The position numbers and the translations under genes were made by a program. 64,000 bases of DNA from Catonia carolina (Eukaryota > Arthropoda > Insecta > Hemiptera > Achilidae), in the NCBI GenBank assembly GCA_035578175.1, contig JAQMRL010000003.1:22673419-22737418 (forward strand), written 5' to 3'. Below the pieces are notes generated by a model. It made no database searches. It was not told where the DNA came from and saw only the letters and a list, made by a program, of their open reading frames with translations. Shown piece after piece: positions 25,600-37,748 of this stretch; position 1 is the stretch's first letter; each line of letters begins with the position of its first letter.

Positions 25600-25840
25600 A
25601 AATAAACTTAAGACTCAAACAACTCTACCATGTGTTTTTGATAATTTCCAATACGAAATAAAATTTTTGCTGTACAAAAAATATGACAACCAATTTTGGC
25701 GTACGTGTTCCAGTTTTTTGGGAGAGCAGGAAAGAGTAATATCAAAAACGTTCATGCTTTCCAATCAAAATTTTTGAGGATTGCAATCGGAACTAAATTT
25801 TGTTATAATATAAAAAGTACGTAAAATTTTATTCTCATTT
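25600..25840 (+). pseudogene. Jockey-clade ORF2 scrap
   Basis: Reading the plus strand gives LLYKKYDNQFW near 25660, then after a one-base shift YVFQFFGRAGKSNIKNVHAF and QSKFLRIAIGT near 25702-25800. These correspond to L-L-Y-K-x-x-L-R-P-I-W, Y-G-V-Q-L-F-G-x-A-x-x-S-N-I, and Q-S-K-F-L-R-I-I in better copies. It is a 5'-truncated, frameshifted retrotransposon relic. Confidence 0.75.
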
Positions 25841-26024
25841 TTTACAATATTAATCCATATATATTCTTTCCAAAATCTATATATATTTACAACAATTTAC
25901 AATGTACAAGGTGGAGGAAATCGATCAAATTATGACTAAAAGCAATGTCCTAGAGTAGGTGTTTTTCTTTTATTTATTAGACAAGTACAACGGAGATTTA
26001 GAAATTATACTAGGGCTTATAACC

Positions 26025-26460
26025 ATCTTCTCTTCTTCCTGTCATGGATTAGGCCCGCCTAACGGTTCCAACGTTTTTGCACTTTTTTCGCGGTCTACCT
26101 GAATCTCTTCGTTCAGCAGTTATGTAGCCTAATACCCGTTTTGCCCATCTATCTTCACTCGTGCCTATTGAAAGTTGCACCTACTTCTCTCTGTATCTGT
26201 CAACTATTCTTAATAGAGGGAAGGCATTTAAATGGGTCCGGATTTCCTCATTTTTTTATGTAATTCATCAAAGTTCACCCCTGAACTCTTCTGAAGAACC
26301 GAATTTCTACCGTCTAGATCTGACGTTCATCTTTCTTCCTAAGTACTCAAGACTCACTACCGTACAAAAATACTGGAGCAGCCAGAGTCTTGTAAAATTT
26401 TAACTGGGCGTCTTTCCGAACTCTTTTACCTAGTGACGAAGGGGAAATTTTGTGTTACTA
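26025..26460 (-). pseudogene. LINE reverse transcriptase C-terminal relic
   Basis: On the minus strand, RKDAQLKFYKTLAAPVFLYG is followed by SES, a stop where Trp is expected, then VLRKKDERQI and VEIRFFRRVQG. This is the K-x-Y-K-x-x-x-x-P-x-L-L-Y-G-S-E-x-W-x-L-x-K-K-D block of arthropod LINEs, related in type to the relics at 11.64-12.09 and 43.13-43.58 kb. Farther on, GRPRKKC and a terminal GRREDG are visible near 26050-26090. Several stops and shifts show that it is long dead. Confidence 0.78.
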
Positions 26461-28407
26461 ACTCACTTCAAAATTCCTCAGATTGGATTAACTTAAAACC
26501 ATGACAATTAAAAAAGTTATAAGATTTCTGTAAAATAAAACATTATGTCTCAAATACAAAGTTATATAATTATCTGACGATACCTCTTGGACAACATTAA
26601 GACAAAAATATGTGCAGTCTATTGTTTGACAAGTTTCACGGACACCCAAATGAACTTGTTTAAAATTTATTAGTGACAAAATTATTATTAAATAATAATT
26701 ATGAAATTATTAACAAAAATTATGTATATTTATACGATATAATTTTTATAAAATTGTTAAAGATACTTCACGCGTTTTATTATTTTTTGTAGAAACTTCT
26801 GAGATTGTTGCGGCAACGGGTTTGTTATATTAATAAATGAAAGGAATTTTTTCATTGTTATTAACTGAAGAAGAAATAACAGTGTATAATACACCGGAGT
26901 AAGAAAAACATTGTACCATAAGGAGAGCAAAAACATCTAAATTGTACGTGGAGTACTACGAAGGCAACATGGAAATACTGTTACGATATTACAACGACCG
27001 TTCCCATAAAACAACGACAAAAAATAAGCTAAGTCAGCACAAGGCGGCCGGACATCTATTCGTAAATTTTCATGTCACGGTTTACATTAAACTTTAATAT
27101 AACTTTCTTCGCAAGGTCAAGTTATGCTAATAACACCAGCGAATAAACTTTATGAGATGTTCCTACAACTTTACAACTTGGGAAATTTTTTTATCTTGTT
27201 ATATGAAAAAGGAAACAAGTCAAAAAAATATTTAGTTAAAAAAAATTCCAATTCTGAAACTATTTTTTTGAGTCTTTCTTCTTACTTGTGACTTTTTTCT
27301 TCTTTTCTTCATTTACAATACGAGTAAAATGTATCTATAATGGGTGTATTAAAGTTATTTAGCGGTGCTTATCGGATTGTAGGCCTATTGAATCAGAATT
27401 TATTTTTAGATTTGTTAGAATTGTTTAGATTTGTTGATTTTTAGATTTTTTTTATACTTTTATCAAATTACTAAAGATTTTTATAATAGATAACGGTAAA
27501 CATTTTTACAACTGTTTTTGTCCCCATCAAGAACGAAAGATTGATCAGAATGAAATAAAACATAATTATACGTAGTTTGATAAAGTATTGAATACATTTT
27601 GCATCAATGGTTTTCACATTTTTTTTGGTATGTATTAAAAAACTATTAGTTAAAAAATTATGTAAAGAAAAATATTTGTTAACACTTAATTCAGAATAAT
27701 CTACATAACAAAATTTCCCTTGCCTTTATTTCATACAAAGAAAGAAATTAAAAATATATCGAAGTGCTTGACATGAAAGAAGTCTGTTTCAGAAACTACA
27801 GATCGCAAAATATTGAATAATTGACCAAATAAAAGCTTGTCGTTTACTCAGTCGAATCGTATGAATAAGCTGTTTATTTGACAATTGGTAGGACATGGTT
27901 ATGCATTAAAATCCCCAGTTTTCGTTAATGAGGTTTTAAAACGTATATTACTTCGTCCTGGCTAAATACATTTTAAAGAAAATCGTTGTTCATCTATGTT
28001 ATTGATCACTCTTATTTATCTACATAATGTTTTAATGTAAATTGCGATGTTTAGTATTTTTTTTTTATTTTAGCTTGTACGGCCACAGGGGACCACTGTA
28101 AGTTCATTTATTGTTCCTTTTCACCCTTAACCTCGCGTGGTAGTTCTTCATTCGGTCAGATCTACTCTTCCTCTCCGCTTCGGATATCACCATTTTTTTC
28201 CTGTTTAGTATTTAATACAGCAATGGTTTAAAATATCATACATATATTTTTAAATCATTTATTATTTAATAAATAATCTATATCGGTTTCACGTACATAG
28301 GAAAATTATTTTTTAACTAAACCTAGATCTTTTTACGATTTACATTTTTTTATAATTATAGGCCTATATTGTAGTATTATTTTCATCGGTCAATAATTAG
28401 TAGAATT

Positions 28408-28434
28408 TTATTATTATTATTATTATTATTATTA
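28408..28434. repeat. (TTA)n microsatellite
   Basis: Nine tandem TTA units. On the minus strand this is (TAA)n, the kind of run that often trails LINE or SINE insertions, but no element is recognised next to it. Confidence 0.95.
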
Positions 28435-29969
28435 TAGCGGCTGTTCTACAAAACTAAGGTCTATATATTGAATGTTGGGATTAAGGAACCTTGAATTCCT
28501 ACCTTAGTCAATGTTAACTTTTGTACCTTTTTCTCAGGAACCATACATGATAAAGACATAATTTTTTAATATTAAAAATTAGTCTTTGCAACTTATTGTA
28601 AGTGCAGAATTTTTTGTCTGTCATTAAATATTTTTTTACATTATTTTTAGAAAAAAATATTTTCACTACTAAATTTTTCACAAAATACTTTTTTTGGACT
28701 TAATTTTCAAAAATTTTGAAAACTGTGGATGTGAAATCTAAGTTAATGGTAGCTTAGTAACCCTAAAAATTGCATGGTATGTAGCTTTATTAGGAGCTGA
28801 GAAAAAGGTACATAAAATTTAAAAACAACTACTAGGTTACACCCAGGTAAATCTAGATGTTGGATACTAAAGTTAGGAATGTTTAATTATTTAAGTATAG
28901 GTGTGTAAAATAATTAGGTAGATCACAGTTAAATACTATTGGTAATGCCAACATGAGTAAAAAAATAAAAATTGAAGTTATAAAAAATATGGTAGGCTAT
29001 ATTCATGTAAAACTTCAATATAATTAGCAGGAGAAAGTTATTAAACAATTTTATTTTTGTTTTCCACCCATGTAGACATTCATAAAAAAATTAGTAACTA
29101 AATTTCTAGTTGTCATAGAATCGTAATAAATATACCATTTTTAAAAGGGGATTCCAAAACCATGATACAACAAGAACAAAAAAATTATTTCGTTTTGTTT
29201 TTTCGATCCACGGTCTCTTCCAAGGTCTTAAGCAGGTTACACGAACAAATATTTCAGCCAATGACTGTGGCAATGTTCAAGTGATTGGCTGACTACCTGC
29301 ATACCAGTTCACTTGTGAACTTCATTCCGATTAAATTCACTTTTTTCATTAGAAGCCTATTCTTTATAGCTGTCAACATCGTGCATCCACTGCTTTGTCC
29401 ACTCCCTTTGACCGTGTAGCAGAAACCCGTTAAGAAATCTTTCACAGGAACGGTTTCTCCTCTACTGTTAGCAGATGACCACACCAGATGATTTGTTTTT
29501 ATTTTATTTGTTTTTCTTTGATTTTATAAATAAATTAAAATTTCGCGTCAACATTGTTTTAAAATTTCTTAATTTCTAATTCAATCTAGGATAGTTAACT
29601 GTTCTGAGAAACTCATTTAGATAGTTGTTATTCTACGTTAACATCTTGGTTGAAATTCAAACCTCTGATACACAAATAGATGAGCGTTCAATAAAATAAC
29701 ATAACAAAACTTTATTCCAAACTATCATTGTAAATTTATGCTAAGTCAATCAAAGTTATATTAAAGGTGAAAAATAAAAATTTGTTTTAAAGTGTATGCA
29801 AAATAACAGCGTGTTTAATTACAAAACAAACTGTTAAATAACAGAACGATTAAAATTGTAAGCGATATTTTAACGTAGGGATTAGCATAGACCTAAATGA
29901 GTAGAATTCTAGAGTTGTAAAGGGAGGAGTGGAGGCAAATAGGGTAAACTCCTACCACCTTATTTCAGA

Positions 29970-29992
29970 TCGGGAGAGGGACTTTCTCCCGA
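29970..29992. other. Short perfect hairpin
   Basis: Arms TCGGGAGA and TCTCCCGA with a 7-nt loop. It is an isolated GC-rich palindrome in AT-rich DNA, and no function can be assigned. Confidence 0.6.
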
Positions 29993-30639
29993 GAAAGTTT
30001 CCCTCATTACTGTTGTAGAAGGTATGTATAATACGATGTAGTTGTTTTGTTGAGAGAGTGTATTGTTGAGGCCGAAGAGTTTGTTGTGGTCGGGGGAATC
30101 AGTACTGGGGGAATCATGGAACGAGTTTGTTTCTCTCAACGAGCGATAGTAGAACAGGTAACTAACTCCTATATGTTGTACTTGTTCCTGCAATACTTGT
30201 TCTTGTATTTAAACCCCTACCATTATTTCCGAAACCCCTCCACCACCCCCAATAACTAACAGTGTCACACGCTCGGCAGAATTCAAGCCTACATTTGACC
30301 GGAAAATGTACTGCGATTGCCTAAAGACGATGTATCCGTGAAATTCTATTACTTTCTAGAGCTTTCAAGATAACTGTGATGACACCATGAATTCAGTTAC
30401 AAAAGAACAAGTTAATTAAATTGTAATAATAACTTTTCTGGTTATAACCAACACCAAAACAGCTTTTCATCACTTGAATGACTGTGAAATACTACAACCG
30501 AAGACCAGTGAAAAAGAAGCGAACAGCATCAGAGAAAGAAAAATGGCCACACTGCACTCCGAGAAACTAATCTTCTGTAAAATAAGAAACATTCTCAAGA
30601 CAAGCCAAAATTAGTCACTATAATAATCGGATAAAACTT

Positions 30640-30885
30640 GCGGGTTTGTAATCAAGTGAGCGCCTTAGAATTACCGGGAAGTTTGGTCGAAGAGAAGTAA
30701 AGACATCTGAGAAAAAGATCCTTCGAATGATTATTGGTCTGAATACACAGACGAATAGCACATGTTAAGAGAACGAGAAAAACTGTATAAGAAAGACGAA
30801 CGGTTAATGTAAACCCTCAGAAAATGAAGATTAAAATTTTCTGAACACCTGTATAGAATGGATGACAAATAATTTCGTTTGCAAC
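30640..30885 (+). pseudogene. Non-Jockey LINE reverse transcriptase relic
   Basis: Plus-strand readings show LRITGKFGRREVKTSEKKIL, then RMIIGLNTQTN (30665-30760), and near 30830-30875 LKFSEHLYRMDDK. The nucleotide sequence parallels the relic at 10.44-10.68 kb, including TTAGAATKACCGG, the AAAATCCT/AAGATCC region and GAATSGATGACAA. The two copies therefore belong to one family. Stops are frequent. Confidence 0.65.
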
Positions 30886-32679
30886 CCGTTCATTTGTTTT
30901 ACAGTTTTTCTCATTTTCGTTCTCTGTACTTTCTTATTATTATCTTCAAACCCATTATCTTGTAAGAATAGTTCTCTCTAATTTCTTTGTTTTTCTTAGA
31001 CCAGCCTTTCCTTTCATTCTGAGGCACTCACTTACGCCCAGACATGCAGATTTTATCGCAGAATTATAATGTATTATCTTGGTTTGTCGTACGATTACGG
31101 TAAGTCGTTCAGAGTTTTCTCGGCTGCAGTTCTTCGCTTCTCTATTGCTGGGCTTTGGTTGTTTTATCTCCTCGAAGTACTTGAATCGATCAACTTATCC
31201 TGTTTTACTGCATTGTGTCTTCAAGTGATGCGGAGTTGTTTTGATTTTCGTGATGTAAGTTTTCAAAGGAAATCATTAAATGTTAGGTTTAATTTTAAAA
31301 AATTTAATGTGGTTGTGATTTATTAAAGGCAGAGTAAAATTGAAATTTACAAATTAAAATTTGTAAACACAGAGGATTTTGCACAAAAATTGAGTAGCAT
31401 AAGTTATTATTTACATGTAAATAGTAACAGTGATTTTTTCGAATTAGATTTTCGTGGTTTGTTTTAAGATTGACATTAGCTACTTAGCTAATCCATCTAG
31501 AAGAGTTCACTTAAACTTGTCAATTTCTGTACCTTTTCTTTCTCTGATTATATCCACGTACGTTGTACTATTCTTTCAGGTGATCTGATCTCTTCAACCT
31601 TTTTTTTAAATAAACTTTTATTTACTTAAATAAATTATTAAAATAAAGAAAAATATTTTAATATTATTTTGTTCCTACCTACTATTTTTCTTAATTTTTA
31701 TTATTGTTATTTGAGTATGAATAAGCCATTATCTAAGAAATACAGCCAACGGTCGTATTTTTTCTTGTTATTGGATTTTAAAATAGGGGTAAAAGGATTT
31801 ATATTCGAAATCAAAGTGAGAATTTTTACGAGACGGGAAGAGAAATAAAAGTGAGAAAGTAAAACTAAGTTTTTACAGTCTTCTTTTTCTACCTGTCACA
31901 CTGTTCGATAGATTTCCTTAGGGTACATAGATTACGTTTTCTTCTGTTGACATAATAAAAGAATCGAAATTGAACCGAACCCCTTCTCGGTCGTTTTGTA
32001 TCAACTAGCGAATCATTTGAAAAACCTTTCCTTTTAAAAAGCCGAGGCATTTCACATTTCAAATTCAAATTCATTATATTCGTTTTACAATGATGGTGAA
32101 CGAATCGTTATAATATAGTTATGGTTTGAAACAAAGTTTAACGGAGCGAGTTCATTGGTGTATATTGACCTACCGCGTTATTCCATTTAATTTAAGTTAT
32201 TGTTCCGTTATATGAAATATTGTATTTTGGTTTAAAACTTTATACCATAAAATCAAATCGAAATATCTTTAAGTATTTATTTTTTCATTAATTTCGGTTT
32301 TCGTTAATAGTTTCTTTTGTTACATTTTATTGAGTATATGGAATCGTTTAATATATTTTTAACAACTACTAAAAATATAAAGCTTAAATCCATGAATTTT
32401 TAAGTACTTCACCAATGTTTTTTACATTTAGCGCTTCGAAATTCTTTAGCATGATTTTTTGAAATGGTGTTGGCCCTTTGTTTGTAAAATAGATATCTAT
32501 ATTAATTAAACTCTCAAGTAGACATCTTCGACTTCAAACCTCAGTTTCAAATTTTTCCTTGTAGTTGCCACTGGTCTATAATAATATCAATAATTGTAAC
32601 ATGAACCTTTTTAGCCGAACATCTATTATTATACAGAAATTGTTGAGTTTTAATAATATAAAATTTTGTAGATAGACGG
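30886..32679. other. AT-rich interval, no gene seen
   Basis: No feature supported. The 85-codon frame at 31.07-31.33 kb shows no family resemblance. Confidence 0.5.
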
Positions 32680-33149
32680 GGAAGGAATCAAGAGAACCTG
32701 CAGAAAAGTAGAACGCAGGATACTCAGAACTTTCATAAACAAGAAGCACAAGGTAGGCAATCACTACAAACTTTTGCCTAACAATCAAGTCTACAGAGAC
32801 AGAACCAATAACAATGGCCATGCGCAAGAAACGGTTTTCGTTGTTTGGACATATCCTAAGACCACCAAAAACTAGACTTTTACGCAAAACAATTGACCAT
32901 GCAATGAGACAACAAACGGACGCTGGTAACGCATACATGTGGCACAAAGAAATCAAAAGGGATTTACAAGAACTTGGACTAACTCATGAAGATCTAACGG
33001 AAAAGTCACCCAAATACAAACAAGTCATCAAGGACCACAACCATCGGCTTACGACACAGAAAAGAGAGTATAAGAAAAGGGAATTTTCAGAAGCAGCCAA
33101 ACAAAAGCGTGCTCAGAACATGAGAGAATATCACGCCAAAAAAGACTGA
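32680..33149 (+). pseudogene. LINE ORF2 C-terminus, relatively well preserved
   Basis: The first part, RRILRTFINKKHKVGNHYKL followed by LPNNQVYRDRT, lies in one frame. A frameshift near 32810 leads into a 111-codon frame (32814-33149) with MRKKRFSLFGHILRPPKTRL, then EIKRDLQELGLTHEDLTEKS, and an ending KREFSEAAKQKRAQNMREYH. The R-K-x-R-F-x-x-F-G-H-I-x-R block followed by a basic helical tail is the usual end of LINE reverse-transcriptase proteins. The frame is long and uninterrupted, so this copy is younger than most others here. It differs from the Jockey family in sequence. A 126-codon frame on the other strand is a shadow of it. Confidence 0.85.
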
Positions 33150-35064
33150 AAGCTTCCAAATTGACTAAAGTGGTCCATTGTGGCTAAACAAGCCCTAAAA
33201 AAATTATGACTTTTCAAATTTAGAGTTTTAATAACTTTTAACTTACCTTTACAATTTTGTTAATCAATTAACTCATATAATTTTTTCTACTTCTGTTACT
33301 AATCTTCGTCATCTCATTGTCATCTCCATCATCGTCATCTTTAGCTTCAACCACTTAATGTTTTAAACAATTTAAGCATAGTTTTGGGTCAAATTTAGTT
33401 TTGGTTTTTGTTCAGCGTTTAGGCATTTTTTGAAACACTACTGCTTGTGTTTTACCTTGAATATTTTGATTCAGAGAGAGTTATTATTCAGACTTTTATC
33501 GTCTTTGCTTAAAGTTTATTTATTTACATAAAAAATACTGATTGCAATAAATTACTTTTTCTTTAAAAAAATATTATTGTATTTTTGATTTTTTTCAAAC
33601 GCATTTTTCTTAGTCTTCCAATCCACTTTTGATAGACAGTACAATAAACAATTTATTTCCCTGGTTCTCTCAACTAATATCTTTTATTATGTTTTAGTTA
33701 AGTGCATGACTGCTTAAATGTCATTTTTTTAATACTTGTTTCTTTCGTGATTAATTTAGCACTGTAAAAAATGTTTAAAAAGTTTCAAGTAAATATGATG
33801 GTTATGTATATTGTTTTGAAATAAGATAATAATGATGAGAGGGGTAGATGCCTCGCCAAGAATTATTATTAAAAATAAACTTCTGAATAATGTTTATTTC
33901 AATAAATAATTTATTATTTTATTTTAAACTCTGCAAAAAATATGTTAGGTAGTTCCAAGACTTAATTTACTGGCTGGAGGTTGCAGTCATCACTACCGTC
34001 TTATAATGGGCCATTTAAAAGAATGAAAATACCTTAGACAGAGGCTTTACTTTACAGCCAACTAGTACTTCATTTTAGTTACAGCTTACTTTATAGTCGC
34101 GAGGCAAAATCGACAGACTAAAAATCACTTCATTCATCTTGCATCAAGAAATATTAAAGTTACATTACAAAAGTTTCAATGGTTTGTAAACACCTGAGGA
34201 AAACTTGAGTCGCTAAATTGACCGATTTAAAGATATATTACACCTTGAATATGTCCGTTTAAATGTAACTATGGTTTAGAATTTTGGACATGGTTGCTCA
34301 GCAGAGAGCAAGAGTAATAAAAGCTAGTGAGATGAGATTGATAAGATTTTTAGTAGCAAAAATTAAATTTGCCACAGGTGTACCAATCATTTGGAAATGT
34401 AGAAAGAGTAAAAATATTTATTTGCTGTAGATGTCAGACTGTTGATCAACTAAACAAATGTTTATTACAAACCAATCGGACAGCGTGGTATTCCATGACC
34501 TTGAACGTGATCAGGTATCTCAATTTTTTAAAGAAATTACTAAATTTAAAGGTAAGAAAGTTAAGGAGACTTTTTTTATTGGAGGCAAAGGAACCTTTTT
34601 ACAGGCGTAATGTATCGGAGCCGTCTAAGCTCTATCAACTGAACCTCTGCCCACACATCCATCCCTCGGGTTAAGCCAGGAGATTTAATCTGTTTTGTTC
34701 ATGATGATCATTTTTCCTTATATTTATTTAAGGCCAGAGAGAAATATTTTAAACTGTTTTTTAAAATAAATGAGATTATTTACAATCAGTTAAAAACAAA
34801 AACTATAATTAAATAACATGAAAGTGTTCATGTGAAGAAAGAAAATACCCAATGGTATTGCTTCGAAAAGAAAAACAAAATAATTTATAATGTTTGAAAA
34901 CATGAAGTTAACTAGATAAAAGATGAATAACATGATAGAAAAGGTAAAAAAAATAATAACGGTGATAGTAGAATGCATAGACGATGAAGATGATCTTGAT
35001 AGAGATGATGTTGACGATGTTGATGAAATTGATGATAATGGAACACAATTATTTACAATGTAGG
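33150..35064. other. 3' flanks of two LINE relics and unassigned AT-rich DNA
   Basis: The first ~200 bp probably are 3' untranslated sequence of the LINE ending at 33149, and the last ~100 bp the 3' region of the Jockey relic that begins at 35065 on the minus strand. A TCATC-rich tract lies at 33304-33350 (plus) and another at 34980-35040 (minus). The middle shows nothing; a 101-codon frame at 34.37-34.67 kb is unsupported. Confidence 0.5.
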
Positions 35065-35560
35065 TTAGTCGTTAAATCTAAATGGAAGGTCAAGCAATTT
35101 TATTCGCTTTAGTCGTGTTACATATTTGCTATTATCAAGTAAATTAAGTGCCAAAGAATTTGGGTGATCTGATAATTTTACTTGATATTTAGAACTTAGC
35201 TGCGCAATTTCTTCTTTCACAGTGTTGACACACGTGTAAGTCCCTCCAACGCATCATTTGTCACATACCATGGAACATTTTTTTATCATCAGTAAAACTT
35301 TCGACTGAAGTCGTTGGATAATAGCAAGATTCGATTTCGCAGCTGTTCACCACAAGTCCACAGCGGTTTCAATATGACTTAGTACAGTACGAGCTTGCTC
35401 TCTAATGACAGCTGTGAACGTTTGTTCATCATCCAATAGAAATCTCTCAGCTTCAATCCTAGTCTTTTGCGTGTGTTTCAAATAAGTTTGGACCAAGTAA
35501 GGCGTCAATCTAAGTGCATTCCCAAGTACTTTACATAATCTGACTGAGGAACTGGTCTTC
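35065..35560 (-). pseudogene. Jockey-clade ORF2 3' end relic
   Basis: The minus strand reads DYVKYLGMHLD, a stop in place of Arg, then RLTW, and RKRLGLKLR (about 35555-35450). Later come LAIIQRLQSKVLLMI, KEEIAQLSSKYQVKLSDHPN and SLALNLLDNSKYVTRLKRIK, ending LLDLPFRFND and a stop at 35067-35065. This is the Jockey C-terminal domain: Y-L-G-x-x-L-D-R-R-L-T-W, Q-S-K-L-R, then the L-L-D-x-x-x-x-x-R-L-K-R end. The 76-codon frame 35577-35347 is a different-frame shadow of the same region. The end sequence differs from the element at 37.56 kb, so it is another subfamily. Confidence 0.82.
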
Positions 35561-36330
35561 CATTTATTCGAAATCATGTATTTATTAGAAATAAGTAATT
35601 GGAATTTTATTCAGTTTGTATAATTTATTCCTGCCTAGCCATATTTATTATCCCTGTTATGTAAAACACATTTTTGTGTTTTAGTACAACCAATATTTTG
35701 AACTATTTTATAAATTTTCGTTCAGACCATTAGATTATCTGTAAATTCCATATGCCAATTATTTCAAATATTCTACTTTCCTCAGTTAAAATAATACAAG
35801 ATCCCAGTCAACGTGGATCTGACAAATGATTTCTTAAAAAAATTGTCCTATATTATTTTTGTAAATAAAAAAAATTTTTATAGGTCTTCGGTAAAAATAT
35901 GCATTAGAATTTGTAACAGTGGTTTTGTAAATCAATAATAACCCATTTTCCATAAAATCTTCTGCTTTATTTATCTCCTCCATTCTTATAATTAAATTTT
36001 AGATGAATGGTTTGTCGAGTAAGCTATTTTATATCCTATTATAAAATATAAGTTAGTAAAGTACCTGAGTTAGTGAAATCCATTTTAGTTATAGTGGTTC
36101 AAATTATATCAAATACTTTGTCATAATTTTAATGAAGTTAGAAACTTTAATTCTCCTGTTATAAATGAACGTATTGCTATTTGAAACTAATTATTTAATA
36201 TCTTTCGTTTTTACACAATAATTAAAAATTACTAAAAATTAATAGAAATTATTCATCAATCTTTAAAAAACTAGTTCAATAAACCATATTAACAATTTTT
36301 TGTCAGTCTCGTATAAAATCAATTTTTTAA
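35561..36330. other. AT-rich interval, no gene seen
   Basis: No feature supported. Confidence 0.5.
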
Positions 36331-36331
36331 G

Positions 36332-36500
36332 TTTATTTAAAGTCGAATCGGCAGCTTGGTGATTAGTGACTACTGTGGGTTTTGTTACTGTAACGGTGGT
36401 TTGTATCGTGTTAGAATTTCCAAACCCTAACCAGGAATCGAACTCGAAACCTTTCGCTTTGTAGGCTAGCGCACTATTCACTACCCACGAAGGTGGTCAA
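36332..36500 (-). repeat. tRNA-derived SINE, copy 1
   Basis: Read on the minus strand, the head has a tRNA-like stretch with AGCCTACAAAGCGAAAGG and a pol III B-box-like GAGTTCGATTCCTGG (36445-36431). TTAGGGTTTGGAAATT follows, then a body containing ACCACCGTT, and a tail GCTGCCGATTCGACTTTAAA with TAAA after it. Head and body match the copy at 53.23-53.40 kb; tail and body match 44.14-44.29 kb. The overlapping 72-codon frame is spurious. Confidence 0.8.
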
Positions 36501-36984
36501 AAATGTATATTCTATTTTCAAAAATAATTGTCTAAATTTTATTTTGCATTAAATTGTGTTTTATTTCTATTAGATATCAGATTAATAGAAATGGTATTGC
36601 ATTTTTAGATTATTATTCACATCCCGCACTTAAAAGTGCAAAGTAACCGTCTCCGCCTAATGTTTTTCGAAAAGTTGTAAATTCAATTCTTATTTGAGTC
36701 TAAAGATTTTGACACGTTAAGACTTTGTTTTACTGTTTCATATTTTTCACTGTAATCACTAACGATTAAACTTATTGACACGTATTGACAATAAACCAAA
36801 AGAAATTAAATTCATTTTAGCACTTACCGAGCTAAAGCCGTAATACTACTATGGTTTTGGAAACTTAGAAATAAATGTGGGAGACGTAACAGGACAGCTA
36901 TGCATTTTCCGCGCTGTGTAATGTACAAAGACGTAGTATTACGTTTCTCGATGTTTTAAAACACTTTTCCGTCATATTAGTTAA

Positions 36985-37559
36985 GGGGGGACATACCCTT
37001 GAAAAAAATTTCCCCCCCCTTTAATGTTACATGATTGAGCATTTGCAAATTCGTTCTTCAAGTCATTACTTATCTCTGTTACAAAATGAGTTGAATATTT
37101 TCTCAACAACCCTTATAATTAGGGTTGGGGATTTTAAAACGCTATTTTTTTGTTAAGTAATTTTTTGAGTATCGTTTACTGTATTTGCATGCAAGTAAGC
37201 TCAAATTAATGGGAAATTTATTGTCTATGAATTGTGGTATTCATTTTCAATTATTTTACCTAGTTATATTTTTAGACAATTATTTGTAAAAAAAATGCGG
37301 TAAATACACCCTGTAGTAACTTTAAAACAGTTTTAAAATTGTAGGAATGAATATTTTGTATTTTCCATACCACATTGCATAGAGCATAAAAATCCCATCA
37401 TTTAAAAAAAATTATCTCTCTAGGTGGTGTAGAACCTAAAATATGATTTAACAAAGATTCTGAAACATGTGAAAAAAAAAGTTGCGGGAATCGCAAAAAC
37501 AAAATAATTTTTAGTATTTATGTATTTGTTCTTACTTCCATTAGTTGCATGGAACTACT
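36985..37559. other. Left part of the TTAA element, non-coding
   Basis: AT-rich sequence with no open frame. It contains a small hairpin, AACCC...GGGTT, near 37108-37130. It ends with the 13-bp target sequence GCATGGAACTACT, duplicated on the other side of the Jockey insertion. Confidence 0.65.
37547..37559. repeat. Target-site duplication of the Jockey element, left copy
   Basis: GCATGGAACTACT, identical to 41972-41984. It is followed directly by a run of seven T, the complement of the retrotransposon's poly(A). Confidence 0.9.
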
Positions 37560-37748
37560 TTTTTTTAACGTTAATTTTATTTAGAAACTATACAGTACAG
37601 TATAACCATCCAAAAGCTTAACTAAATTTTGAAAAAATACAAATGACTTGATAAATAAACAGAAATATTTTTTTAAAGAATACATTCCAGTGGATAATTC
37701 AAAAGTATAGTGGATTTCAAAAAATAAGTTAATAAAAATATAGAACAA

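Larger units (their letters stand above)
26461..30639. other. AT-rich interval, no gene seen
   Basis: A long stretch without a supported gene. It holds a (TTA)n run at 28408-28434, a C-rich patch at 28080-28200 and a short hairpin at 29970-29992. The small frames at 29.3-30.3 kb have no recognisable product. Confidence 0.5.

Noticed and set aside
28062..28110. Possible 24-nt microexon: polypyrimidine tract and AG before, GTAAGT after
   Set aside because: Splice-like signals of this quality arise by chance in 64 kb of AT-rich DNA, and there is no neighbouring coding exon.
29293..30260. Small frames at 29.3-30.26 kb as possible host exons
   Set aside because: They are short, mutually overlapping on both strands, and show no conserved motif. 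The patch is only somewhat GC-richer than its flanks.
32576..32956. 126-codon open frame on the minus strand
   Set aside because: It overlaps the plus-strand LINE C-terminus in the opposite direction and has no family resemblance.
34369..34674. 101-codon plus-strand frame
   Set aside because: It has no recognisable domain, codon use is that of AT-rich non-coding DNA, and it starts without an ATG.
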